The translations under genes were made by a program, and so were the position numbers. A stretch of 64,000 bases of DNA. Origin: Gemmatimonadota bacterium (lineage in GTDB: Bacteria > Gemmatimonadota > Gemmatimonadetes > Gemmatimonadales > GWC2-71-9). The first letter of the stretch is position 1. Each line of letters starts with the position of its first letter. Where the stretch lies: positions 2,501-66,500 of the forward strand of contig JANYLJ010000032.1 of NCBI GenBank assembly GCA_025357945.1, given 5' to 3'. The notes beneath the pieces are model-generated. The model worked only from the letters and a program-made list of their open reading frames with translations, was not told the origin of the DNA and ran no database searches. Below, piece by piece: positions 44,879-54,714 of this stretch.

Positions 44879-45907
44879 ATGCAATGGGCGATCCTGCTTG
44901 CCGGTGGGTCGGGGACGCGATTCTGGCCACTGTCATCGCCGTCGCGGCCGAAGCAACTGCTGCCCCTGGCGGGGCCGCGCTCCAGTGCGGAGGACGCGGT
45001 GGACCGGCTCGCCGGGTTCATTCCCGCTGAGCGCATCCTGGTCGTTTCGGGTGGGTCGCTCGCCGACCGGCTTCGCGATCGACTGGCGCTGCCCAGGGAA
45101 AGCTTCCTGATCGAACCGCGCGCGGCATCCACGGGCCCGGCGCTGGTGTGGGCGACGCTGGAGGCGGCGCGGCGTGACCCGCATGCCACCGTCGTATCGA
45201 TGCATGCGGACTGGATCGTGCGTGATCCGGCCGCCTTCGTGGCGAGCGCGGCCACCGCATTGGAGACGGCGATCCGGCACCGTCGACTGGTCACGGTCGG
45301 CATCGTACCGTCACGGCCCGAGACCGGTTTCGGGTACATCGTACCCGGTGAACGGCTCGATTCGGCGGCGCGCGCCGTCGGGCGCTTCGTGGAGAAACCT
45401 GATGGCGCTCGTGCCCTGGACCTGATGGCTGAAGGCGCCCTGTGGAACAGTGGCCTCTTCGCGTGGCGCGCCGAAGATCTGCGGCGGGAAGTCATGGCGC
45501 ACACGCCGGAAATCGCTCCCTACCTGCCGCTGCTCGATGCCGAGGACGTGGCCGGCTTCTTTCGCGGCGTGCGGGACGTGTCAATCGACGTCGGGGTGTT
45601 CGAACGCAGCGACTCAGTCGCAGTCGTGGCCGGCGACTTCGCGTGGGACGACATCGGCACGTGGGAGGCGCTGGCGCGAGTACGGACGCGTGACCGCCGC
45701 GGCAACGTCACGCACGGTGCCGTGACGCTGGTGGACTGCAGCGATTGCATCGTCTGGAACGACGGACCGCCGATGGTCCTGAGCGGCGTCCACGATCTGG
45801 TGGTCGTGCACGCCAACGAGCGAACGCTGGTGCTCGACCGCGCGCGCGCGCCGGACCTGAAGCGCACCCTGGACGCGTTGCCGGCCGACGTGCGGGAACT
45901 CGGCTGA
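44879..45907 (+). CDS. manC: Mannose-1-phosphate guanylyltransferase
   Basis: Makes GDP-mannose. The 342 residues start with AILLAGGSGTRFWPLSSP and RPKQLLPL, the GTP-binding signature, and later ETGFGYIVPGE and FVEKPDGARA. The size matches the single-domain form without a phosphomannose isomerase part. GAGGGGG lies upstream of the ATG. Linked to an alternate GlmU, so the unit feeds surface polysaccharide synthesis. Confidence 0.93.
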   Translation: MQWAILLAGGSGTRFWPLSSPSRPKQLLPLAGPRSSAEDAVDRLAGFIPAERILVVSGGSLADRLRDRLALPRESFLIEPRAASTGPALVWATLEAARRDPHATVVSMHADWIVRDPAAFVASAATALETAIRHRRLVTVGIVPSRPETGFGYIVPGERLDSAARAVGRFVEKPDGARALDLMAEGALWNSGLFAWRAEDLRREVMAHTPEIAPYLPLLDAEDVAGFFRGVRDVSIDVGVFERSDSVAVVAGDFAWDDIGTWEALARVRTRDRRGNVTHGAVTLVDCSDCIVWNDGPPMVLSGVHDLVVVHANERTLVLDRARAPDLKRTLDALPADVRELG

Positions 45908-45908
45908 C

Positions 45909-47078
45909 ATGAGCTCCCTCTACCTGCTCGAACCGGCGGAGCCCGGCGCCGCGTGGGCGCCCTTCGCCGGTGCCGCCCCGCTCTCGGAGTTGCGCGCCGG
46001 CATGTGGCGGCTGCGCGAACGGTGGGAGCGCGGCCTCGGTGCCCGGGCTGCCGGCGTGATCGCGCCGCACGCCACTGGGCATCGTCTCGTCAACGGACCG
46101 GCGCTCATTGGCACCGAGCGCATCGCCGGGCCGGCCTGGGTCGTTGACGCCACGTTTGCAGCCAAGCTCCCGATGCGCGCGGTCGGTAGTGCCAAGCGCC
46201 TGGTGCACGGCGGCAAGACGGTGGCGTGGCGGCTGGACGCGGGCCAGCGCTGGGAAGGTCCGTTCAGCCACGGCGATGGCGTGGTGATCGAGGGGCGCCC
46301 GCTTGTCGGTGCGTTCGACCTGATCACCGCACTGGAACAGTTGCTGTTTACCGACACGCTTGCGGCCCTGGACGGCAAGACGGATCCGCTCCCGGCCGGG
46401 ACAACCGTGTTGGGAAACGGCGAAGCGATCGCCTTGCGTGGCGCGGCGGTGGAACCGGGTGTTGTGTTCGACGCCCGCAAGGGCGCCATCGTGCTTGAGC
46501 GCGGCGTGCAGGTGCGCAGCGGCACCCGTCTCGAAGGCCCGTTCTGGGCCGGCGAGGGCACGTTCCTTGTCGGGGGCCAGTTCCGGCACGCAAGTGTGGG
46601 CCCCCATTGTCGCGTGCATGGTGAAGTCAGTACGTCGGTGTTCAACGGTTACGCCAACAAGAGTCACGACGGGTTCGTCGGCCATTCCGTGATCGGCGAA
46701 TGGGTCAACCTTGGCGCCGGAACGATTACGTCGAATCTCAAGAACACATATGGTCCGATCCGGCTCGATCTGGCCGAACATCGCATCGAGACCCAACGCA
46801 GCAATCTCGGCTCCCTGATCGGCGACCACGTCAAGACGGCGATCGGGACCCTGCTACCCACCGGCGCGGTGCTTGGGGCCGGCGCGAACCTGTTCGGCGC
46901 TCCGCGCGCGCCAAAGTACGTGGCGCCGTTCGCCTGGGGCGGCGACAGCACCGAGCGGATACGGGTGGACCAGTTTATCGCGATGGCCAAGCGGATCATG
47001 CCGCGGCGCGATGTCGCCGTCGATGCGAACGGGGAGGCATCGTTGCGTGCGATGCATGCCCGATTGACCGGCGAGTAG
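45909..47078 (+). CDS. Alternate bacterial GlmU-type sugar nucleotidyltransferase/acetyltransferase
   Basis: A 389-residue protein that starts one base after manC. It begins LYLLEPAEPGAAWAPFAGAAPL, without the usual GlmU LAAGxGTRM motif, and has the C-terminal left-handed beta-helix with WVNLGAGTITSNLKNTYGPI (in part). This layout matches the alternate GlmU family (TIGR03991 type) known from Bacteroidota and related phyla. It may make UDP-GlcNAc, but no standard glmU is in the window to compare. Confidence 0.83.
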   Translation: MSSLYLLEPAEPGAAWAPFAGAAPLSELRAGMWRLRERWERGLGARAAGVIAPHATGHRLVNGPALIGTERIAGPAWVVDATFAAKLPMRAVGSAKRLVHGGKTVAWRLDAGQRWEGPFSHGDGVVIEGRPLVGAFDLITALEQLLFTDTLAALDGKTDPLPAGTTVLGNGEAIALRGAAVEPGVVFDARKGAIVLERGVQVRSGTRLEGPFWAGEGTFLVGGQFRHASVGPHCRVHGEVSTSVFNGYANKSHDGFVGHSVIGEWVNLGAGTITSNLKNTYGPIRLDLAEHRIETQRSNLGSLIGDHVKTAIGTLLPTGAVLGAGANLFGAPRAPKYVAPFAWGGDSTERIRVDQFIAMAKRIMPRRDVAVDANGEASLRAMHARLTGE

Positions 47079-47121
47079 CGCACAGCATGCCGCGGCTGCG
47101 CCCGGCAGCTGGTGATCAGCC

Positions 47122-47922
47122 ATGCAACTGATCGTATTGGGGTCCGGCTCCAAGGGCAATTGTTTCGCGCTGGTGTGCGATGGCGCCGTCCTGCTGATCG
47201 ACGCCGGTTTTTCCGCCAAGGAGATCGAACGGCGATTAGAGCTCGCGGGGGTCGATCCGCGCGCGGTGGTCGGCATCGCGCTGACCCACGAACACGGCGA
47301 TCATGCGTCGGGTGCGACCCGGCTTGCGGCGCGCCACGACGCGCCGGTGGTCACGTCGCTCGGCACCTGGCAAGCGCTGGTCGCGCGCGGTGAGGCGTGC
47401 GACTTCCTCCCGGTCGGAACCGGCAGCACCGCGATGGCCGGACCGTTCGCGATATCTGCCTGCCCCACGTCGCACGACGCGGCGGAACCGATCGCCTTGG
47501 CCGTGACGACGCCCAGCGGAATCTCGCTTGGTGCGGCGTACGACCTCGGTCGACCGACCCAAGCGGTGCGGTGGTTCCTGCGGGATCGCCATTGCCTGAT
47601 CCTGGAGGCGAATCACGACGAGTCGCTGTTGCGCACGAGCGGCTACCCGGCCGGGGTGCAACAGCGCATCGCGGGACCGGGCGGGCACCTGTCAAACTTC
47701 GACGCGGCCCGACTGCTGGGGGAGCTGTACCACGACGCGCTACAGACCGTCGTGCTCGCGCACCTGAGCCAGCGGTGCAACACGCACGACGCGGCCCGGA
47801 CAACCGTCGGTGAGTTACTGGCGACCTGTGGATTTGTCGGTGACCTGGTGCTCGCGGCGCAGGACGGGCCGATGTTGCCGATCGAGATCACGGGACCGCT
47901 GCAGCAGTCGCTCTTCGCCTGA
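47122..47922 (+). CDS. MBL-fold hydrolase, WalJ/YycJ-like
   Basis: A 266-residue metallo-beta-lactamase-fold protein. It begins MQLIVLGSGSKGNCFALVCD, and the metal motif is THEHGDHASG. LILEANHDESLL, GHLSNFDAARLLGELYHD and VVLAHLSQRCNTHD are typical of YycJ/WalJ proteins, which link DNA repair or replication with the cell envelope. It ends the plus-strand unit and converges with a minus-strand gene 10 bases later. Confidence 0.88.
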   Translation: MQLIVLGSGSKGNCFALVCDGAVLLIDAGFSAKEIERRLELAGVDPRAVVGIALTHEHGDHASGATRLAARHDAPVVTSLGTWQALVARGEACDFLPVGTGSTAMAGPFAISACPTSHDAAEPIALAVTTPSGISLGAAYDLGRPTQAVRWFLRDRHCLILEANHDESLLRTSGYPAGVQQRIAGPGGHLSNFDAARLLGELYHDALQTVVLAHLSQRCNTHDAARTTVGELLATCGFVGDLVLAAQDGPMLPIEITGPLQQSLFA

Positions 47923-47932
47923 CCGGCGTCCG

Positions 47933-48301
47933 TCAGTGGTCCGGGTCATCCGGAATCTTCACGTTCGCAGGGCGCGGCGTCGCTGGCCCGACCTTCCGGA
48001 GGGTCACCGGCTTGTCGAGGCCGCCGCCGGAAAGCGTGATCGTGTTGTCCTTCAACCGGATCTTGTGGGTTTCCCATTCGCCACCGAGCACGATCGAAAT
48101 CTTGTCCTCCTTGAGTCGCCAACGCACGACCTCCTTGCCCCACGACGCCGACGAGTCGGCGCGGATGATCACCTCGCGCGGCCCGTTCTTTGTGTCGGCG
48201 CCGGCGTCCACACGCCAGGTGCCGGTGATATCCACGGTTTTCTGGGCCTGAACGGGCGGCACCGCCGCGACGAGCAGGAGGAGTACCAGCCGATAGCTCA
48301 C
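47933..48301 (-). CDS. Small secreted protein of unknown function
   Basis: A 122-residue protein from a GTG start with a signal peptide (MSYRLVLLLLVAAVPPVQA). The mature part begins TVDITGTWRVDAGADTKNG and contains ISIVLGGEWETHKIRLKDNT, a single small beta-barrel as in lipocalin-like families. No catalytic residues seen. It is separated by 57 bases from the MATE pump on the same strand. Confidence 0.68.
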   Translation of the reverse strand: MSYRLVLLLLVAAVPPVQAQKTVDITGTWRVDAGADTKNGPREVIIRADSSASWGKEVVRWRLKEDKISIVLGGEWETHKIRLKDNTITLSGGGLDKPVTLRKVGPATPRPANVKIPDDPDH

Positions 48302-48358
48302 GGGAGAACTCTGTAAAGGACACGCTTCATGACGTGAAAAGATAGCGATGCGACACAG

Positions 48359-49774
48359 TTACACGCGCTGCACCTGCCATCGTCCGCGCCGGAAAAGCAC
48401 GGCGCCCACCACCGCCATGGTGGAGAACGCGATGGGAATGGCCACGAACCCGCCAGTCGCGCCCCAGCCAAGCGGCTTGGCGAGCAGCCAGGCCAGAGGA
48501 ATTTCCCAACACCAGAAAATCAGGAAGTTGAGCCAGGTGGGCGTCCAGGTGTCCCCCGCTCCGTTGAACGCCTGCATCACCACCATGCCGTAGGCGTAGC
48601 ACGGGAAACCGATCGACATGATCCGGAGTGCGCGCGCTGCGACCCGGGACACCTCGGCGTCGTGGCCGAAGAACCCGGTGAGTGTTGGCGCCAAGGCGAC
48701 GAAGATCACGCCAAGGGCGGTGAGGAATGCCAGGTTGTACTTGCACGCAGTCCACACCGATTGTTCGGCGCGCTCGGGCTTGCCGGCGCCGAGATTCTGC
48801 CCGACCAGCGTTGCGGCAGCGTTCGCCAGGCCCCACGCGGGCAAGAGCGCAAAGATCAGGAGCCGGATCGCCACCGTGTAGCCGGCGAGTTCCACGCTGC
48901 CAAAGAGCGAGATGATCCGGACCAGTCCGATCCAGCTCGCGGTCCCGATGATGAACTGAAACGTCGCGGCGCCGGCCAGGCGTACGAGCGCACGCATTTG
49001 CGACACATCCGGCCTGAAGTGCCGCACGCCGACGGCGAGACGATGGTTGCCGCGCACCAGTGTCAGGAACGCGATCAGTGCGCCGGTGCCGCGGCCGATC
49101 GTCGTCGCAATTGCAGCCCCGGTCACGCCCAACGCCGGGAACGGACCGACGCCGAAGATCAGGCACGGCCCGAGCACGATGTTGATGGCGTTCGAGATCA
49201 GCAGTACCCGCATCGCGATCGCGGCGTCGCCCGCACCGCGGAACGCCGCGTTGAGGAGAAAGAGCAGGATGACCGAGGCTTCGCCGCCGAGCATCACCCG
49301 GGCAAAACCGGTTCCCTGGGTGAGGACTGCCGGTGTCGCACCCAACAGCGCGAGCAGCTGGGGTGCGAAAATGCTCCCGAGCGATCCCAGCACGATCGCG
49401 ACGATGACGCCAAGGAGCACGCCTTGCGCGGCCGCATGGGCAGCGCCGTCCGGGTCCTTTTCGCCAATCCGTCGTGCCACGATGGCAGTGACGGCGGTTC
49501 CCAGACCCAGCGCGAGTGCATAGACGATGGCGAGCAGCGACTCCGTGAGGCCCACGGAGGCGACCGCAGCAGCCCCGAGCTTCGACACGAAGAAGATGTC
49601 GGTGACGGCGAAGATGCTTTCCATCGCCATCTCGACGACCATTGGAATGGCGAGGAGGACGACCGCCCGTCCGAGCGGGCCCTGGGTAAAATCCTGATGC
49701 GATCCGCGAATCGCTTCGCGGATGGTTGACCAGGTGGTTTGCGGTGCTGCGGTGAGTGCGTCGTGATCCGGCAC
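48359..49774 (-). CDS. MATE family efflux transporter
   Basis: A 471-residue multidrug and toxin extrusion pump with 12 predicted helices. The N-terminus has PMVVEMAMESIFAVTDIFFV and the conserved GTAVTAIVARRIGEKDPDGA; the central and second halves carry LVGQNLGAGKPERAEQSVW and AFNGAGDTWTPTWLNF. The substrate cannot be predicted. It starts six bases after the truncated M28 peptidase. Confidence 0.94.
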   Translation of the reverse strand: MPDHDALTAAPQTTWSTIREAIRGSHQDFTQGPLGRAVVLLAIPMVVEMAMESIFAVTDIFFVSKLGAAAVASVGLTESLLAIVYALALGLGTAVTAIVARRIGEKDPDGAAHAAAQGVLLGVIVAIVLGSLGSIFAPQLLALLGATPAVLTQGTGFARVMLGGEASVILLFLLNAAFRGAGDAAIAMRVLLISNAINIVLGPCLIFGVGPFPALGVTGAAIATTIGRGTGALIAFLTLVRGNHRLAVGVRHFRPDVSQMRALVRLAGAATFQFIIGTASWIGLVRIISLFGSVELAGYTVAIRLLIFALLPAWGLANAAATLVGQNLGAGKPERAEQSVWTACKYNLAFLTALGVIFVALAPTLTGFFGHDAEVSRVAARALRIMSIGFPCYAYGMVVMQAFNGAGDTWTPTWLNFLIFWCWEIPLAWLLAKPLGWGATGGFVAIPIAFSTMAVVGAVLFRRGRWQVQRV

Positions 49775-49780
49775 TAGCGG

Positions 49781-50425
49781 TCAGTGCCCGGCAAGCATCG
49801 TCTCGCGAATCGCCTTGAACTCCGTGCCGGTCTTCCAGGTCGGCCAGGTGGCGTCGTTTGCAACGCGGTTTCCCACGACAAAGAGCAATCCAAGATCTTC
49901 GGCCGCGCCGCCGGCGGGGTTGTCCATCGCGTTGCCCTTGACGTCAACGCCCTTGTAGTCGTCCCAGTTGTACTCGGGTGCAACCACACCGTAGCCGACG
50001 AACACGATGCCCGAGTTGTCGACGTCGATCTCGGCGGCCTCGCGGCGAGACGCCGCGACATAGTCCTTTGGGAAGTCGAGCCTGATCGTCTTGCCACCAA
50101 CGTGGAATTCGGCCATGGGCTGCGACGTGAAGCCGAGAAGTTCGACGTTCTGAAACCAGGTGCCGTCGGGATTGTCCGGGGCGAGGCCGATCGCCTTGAA
50201 CTCGCCGCTGATGTACTTGATTGCCCGGGCTTCGCCCACGCCACCCGGGGCGCGGCCGAGCATCGAGTCATCGGCGAGCGCCTCGATATGGCCGAGGATG
50301 CGGGGAGCGGTGATGGCCGCCTGGGCGGCGGTCACCTGCGTTGGTGACGGCCCGGCACCCCTGCCGCCACAGGCTGCGAGGGTGAAGAGGGTGCAGGACA
50401 GAATTGAACGACAGCGCGGTGGCAT
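49781..50425 (-). pseudogene. M28 peptidase with its catalytic core deleted in frame
   Basis: A 214-codon lipoprotein frame (lipobox FTLAAC). The N-terminal 160 residues match the front of M28 zinc aminopeptidases (ILGHIEALADDSMLGRAPGG, FVGYGVVAPEYNWDDYKGV). Without a break it then jumps to a C-terminal tail (EDLGLLFVVGNRVANDATWP and TGTEFKAIRETM) that in the family follows the metal-binding core. The His/Asp/Glu ligands should lie between and are missing. It is therefore called a gene broken by an internal in-frame deletion of roughly 300 codons. It could still give a secreted protein without protease activity. Confidence 0.75.
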
Positions 50426-50488
50426 GCCAAGCTCCCGAAGACGGATGAGCCGAGCGGGAAAGAAAACACCGCCAGGGCGAACACGACA

Positions 50489-50512
50489 CGGGCGCCCCGT
50501 GGAGGGCGCCCG
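50489..50512. terminator. Strong hairpin between PEP-CTERM gene and M28 remnant
   Basis: CGGGCGCC and GGCGCCCG make a perfect eight-pair stem with an eight-base loop, 27 bases after the PEP-CTERM stop. No T-run follows on either strand, so termination may be partial or depend on Rho. Confidence 0.5.
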
Positions 50513-50538
50513 GAAGTGATTTGGCTTTCGGTTTGAAA

Positions 50539-51189
50539 TCAGTTGCGCTTACGTCGCCGCATCGCGCCGAGCGAGACCAGGCCCGTAGCCAGGAGCGCCA
50601 CGGTGGCTGGTTCCGGCACGGTCGAAGGTTGTGAGGCCCGGGCCCGGACCGCATCGACGCTCATCAGGAAGCCGTCGGTGGTGCCGTCGCCGTTGACGAA
50701 GAAGTCGAGCGTGTTGTTCCCGCCGAGGTAACCGCTGTTGAGTGTCTGCGTGGCGCCGAACGTGTGGGTGCCTTCGGAGCCGCATCCACCGGTGACGGCC
50801 GCGCCACCGTTGAGGGAATAGCTCCCAAGAAAATTGTCGTACGCGCACCGGAAGTCGATGCCGAATGTCGTCGGGTCATAGCCGCTGAGATTGAACGCGT
50901 CCCGGAAGATGTAGGACGTGCTCGAGCCATTCGAGGCGGCCGCGTTGAATGAGATCCACTTGTAGTTGGCCGTGTTCGGCTGCCAGGCGCCAGGCGGGCT
51001 CGCGACCACGAAGGCGTTGAAAAACGTGCTGCCGCCGTCGAGCGACACGGTCCACGTCTGATCAACGCCAAGCAGGACGTTGAACCCGGTCGAGGCGGGG
51101 AACTGCGCGGAGAGCGCTCGAGGGTTGCTCGCGGCGGCGATCACGAAGAGCGCAGCGGCAACGCGGACGGAACGCGTGGCAAGCCGCAT
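50539..51189 (-). CDS. PEP-CTERM sorting domain protein
   Basis: A 216-residue secreted protein: signal peptide (about 1-28, ending ALSAQ), a beta-sandwich region with two cysteine pairs (FRCAYDNF, GGCGSEGTHTF), and the C-terminal sorting signal VPEPATVALLATGLVSLGAM followed by RRRKRN. PEP-CTERM proteins are cut by exosortase and exported in polysaccharide-producing bacteria. No exosortase is in the window. Cargo function unknown. Confidence 0.9.
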   Translation of the reverse strand: MRLATRSVRVAAALFVIAAASNPRALSAQFPASTGFNVLLGVDQTWTVSLDGGSTFFNAFVVASPPGAWQPNTANYKWISFNAAASNGSSTSYIFRDAFNLSGYDPTTFGIDFRCAYDNFLGSYSLNGGAAVTGGCGSEGTHTFGATQTLNSGYLGGNNTLDFFVNGDGTTDGFLMSVDAVRARASQPSTVPEPATVALLATGLVSLGAMRRRKRN

Positions 51190-51446
51190 TCAGGCTGGCG
51201 TTTCCCGGTTCTGGCCGCCGCCACGCCGTCGCGAGCGGGCCGCAATTGTGTGGCACCGCTGCGACGACGTGGATGAGGGCACAAAGTCGAAAGACCTCGG
51301 CTCCAGTCGCAATGGCGGGCCATTGCTGCGTGGAACTGAGGTCCTTCGACTTCGCGACGACGCTTTGCCGCTGGGAGAGCCATGAGGGATCCTTCGCGCC
51401 GCTGCGTACAGCGGCGGCGCTCAGGATACTGATCGGCAGTGGCCGA
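51190..51446. other. Intergenic region with nested inverted repeat
   Basis: The 257 bases between the PEP-CTERM gene and groEL hold no gene. They contain an outer inverted repeat, 51284-51298 with 51338-51352 (14 of 15 pairs), enclosing a perfect eight-pair hairpin, 51309-51316 with 51319-51326. The structure could be the groESL terminator, a structured leader of the PEP-CTERM mRNA or a small RNA. Confidence 0.6.
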
Positions 51447-53084
<1,638 letters not shown>

Positions 53085-53114
53085 TGCTTCTATCTCCGAA
53101 TCAGTAGGTGTGGA

Positions 53115-53426
53115 TCAGCTGAGCTTGGCGAGAACGTCCGACGCCTTGATGATCATGACTTCCTTGCCATTGATCGTGAACGGCGTGCCGCTGTACTTGC
53201 CGTAGATCACCGTGTCGCCGACCTTGAATTCGATCGGGATGTGCTTGCCCTCGTCGTTCACCCGGCCTGGGCCCACGGCGATGATCTCACCCTGGGTCGG
53301 CTTTTCCTTGGCGGTGTCGGGGATGTAGAGCCCGCCACGCATCGTCTCGGCATCTTCCGTCGGCCGAATGACAACGCGATCCTCGCTTGGTACGATCGTC
53401 GACTTGCTCTTGGTGGCGCCAGCCAT
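53115..53426 (-). CDS. groS: Co-chaperonin GroES
   Basis: The 103-residue lid protein of GroEL. It contains VPSEDRVVIRPTEDAETMRG, the mobile-loop region GGLYIPDTAKEKPTQGEIIA, and VGDTVIYGKYSGTPF. The ATG with GGAGGTTGGAAA just upstream is clearly the start; an earlier ATG would extend into the operator. Confidence 0.98.
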   Translation of the reverse strand: MAGATKSKSTIVPSEDRVVIRPTEDAETMRGGLYIPDTAKEKPTQGEIIAVGPGRVNDEGKHIPIEFKVGDTVIYGKYSGTPFTINGKEVMIIKASDVLAKLS

Positions 53427-53478
53427 TTTCCAACCTCCAACTTGAACGGTGTGCGGTAAGTGACCATCTGACATTGAC

Positions 53479-53505
53479 TTGGCAGTCGAGCCTTCGGACT
53501 GCCAC
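53479..53505 (-). promoter_or_regulatory. CIRCE-like inverted repeat before groES
   Basis: TTGGCAGTC-N9-GACTGCCAC, a nine-base arm with nine-base spacer, the exact geometry of the HrcA operator (TTAGCACTC-N9-GAGTGCTAA), with seven of nine left-arm bases conserved. It lies at the predicted groES transcription start, where HrcA would block heat-shock transcription. The hrcA gene is not in the window. Confidence 0.65.
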
Positions 53506-53513
53506 CGGGGTAA

Positions 53514-53541
53514 AAGGTAGTCGACCGCTCGGGCCTGTCAA
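53514..53541 (-). promoter_or_regulatory. groESL promoter
   Basis: On the minus strand TTGACA (53541-53536) and TACCTT (53519-53514) are 16 bases apart, placing the start near 53507, right at the CIRCE-like repeat. This is a housekeeping-type promoter rather than a sigma-32 promoter, which agrees with HrcA-style control. Confidence 0.65.
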
Positions 53542-53661
53542 GTCGCTAGCGAGGTTGGCAATCGGCGTGCCCTGGCCCCACGCCGAAATGGCAGCCGCCC
53601 TCACAGCGTCGGTATATTGCCCGCGATTCAGGTTGGCCTGTCTCCACTCGCTGAGGTCTCG

Positions 53662-54708
53662 ATGACGCTGCTTGCCCTGCTTCTCGCCGTTGCCGTCGCC
53701 GGCCCGGTGCGCCCACTGCGCGCCACGGAACACGGCCTCCAGGTCAAGGTGGACTCGTCGCAACACACCGTGGTCCTCACCGGTGGCCAGTACGACATCG
53801 AGCCAGCGATGGACGAGATGCCGGGGATGCCGATGGGCATGATGATGATGCAGTCCTCTGCCCTGCTCCGCTTCACGTGGCCGGTCACTGGGTGGGTGCG
53901 TGGCGTGCGCCTGCGGATCTTCGACGCCGACGGCAAGCCGCTGTCGCGCAAGCTGGTGCATCACATCAACGTCGTGAACTTCGGTCGGCGCCAGCTGTTC
54001 TATGCGATCCCGGAACGGATGATCGCGATGGGCGAGGAAACCGAGGATATCCGGGTGCCCGCAACGGTCGGGATTCCCGTGTCGGCGAATATGCCGATGG
54101 CCGCATTGGTGATGTGGCACAACCACTCCCCCAACATGATCAAGGGCGTGTCGTTCGAGATGACGGTGGAATACTCACCGACGAACCTGGTACCCAAGCC
54201 AGTCAGTGTGCTGCCAGTGTACCTGGACGTGATGAACCCGGTCGGCCGCGACGTCGACTTCGATCTGCCGGCTGGACCGGCCACCTTCAAGAAGGATTTC
54301 CAGCTGCCGCTGAGCGGCCGCATCATCGGCGCCGGTGGTCACGCGCACGACTTCGCCACCGGACTCGCGTTGCAGGACGTCACCGACTCGACCAAGCCGC
54401 GGCAGGTGGTCAATCTGGCGATCAAGCTGGCGCCGAAGGGCTATATCCAGTCGGTGGAACGCCAGCTGCCCGGGATTACCGGCGACGGGATCAAGCTGCA
54501 GGACAGCCACACCTACCGGCTCGTTGGCCGGTACAACAATCCCACCGGCAAGGGAATCGAAAAGGGCGCGATGCTGCATATGGCGCTCCTCTACGTACCC
54601 GATCACCCCGACCAGTGGCCGAAGTTCGATCCGGCGGATGCTGACTGGAAGAAGGATGTCGCGCGCTTGGTGGCGATGGGAGAGGTGCAGCAGGAGAGGA
54701 AGCAGTAG
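53662..54708 (+). CDS. Secreted His/Met-rich protein of unknown function
   Basis: A 348-residue exported protein with signal peptide MTLLALLLAVAVAGPV. A Met-rich stretch (MPGMPMGMMMMQ) is followed by histidine motifs KLVHHINVVNFG, LVMWHNHSPN and AGGHAHDFATGL. These recall copper type II monooxygenase-like or Nod19-like domains and suggest metal binding, but no family can be named safely. It is divergent from groES; a TATATT box at 53613-53618 is a possible -10. The ATG before the signal peptide is chosen. Confidence 0.7.
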   Translation: MTLLALLLAVAVAGPVRPLRATEHGLQVKVDSSQHTVVLTGGQYDIEPAMDEMPGMPMGMMMMQSSALLRFTWPVTGWVRGVRLRIFDADGKPLSRKLVHHINVVNFGRRQLFYAIPERMIAMGEETEDIRVPATVGIPVSANMPMAALVMWHNHSPNMIKGVSFEMTVEYSPTNLVPKPVSVLPVYLDVMNPVGRDVDFDLPAGPATFKKDFQLPLSGRIIGAGGHAHDFATGLALQDVTDSTKPRQVVNLAIKLAPKGYIQSVERQLPGITGDGIKLQDSHTYRLVGRYNNPTGKGIEKGAMLHMALLYVPDHPDQWPKFDPADADWKKDVARLVAMGEVQQERKQ

Positions 54709-54714
54709 GCGGCG

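Noticed and set aside
51190..51280. Possible sigma-54 promoter before the PEP-CTERM gene
   Set aside because: A GGTGCC...TTGC pair is present on the minus strand near 51245-51262, but the GG to GC spacing is two bases too long for sigma-54.
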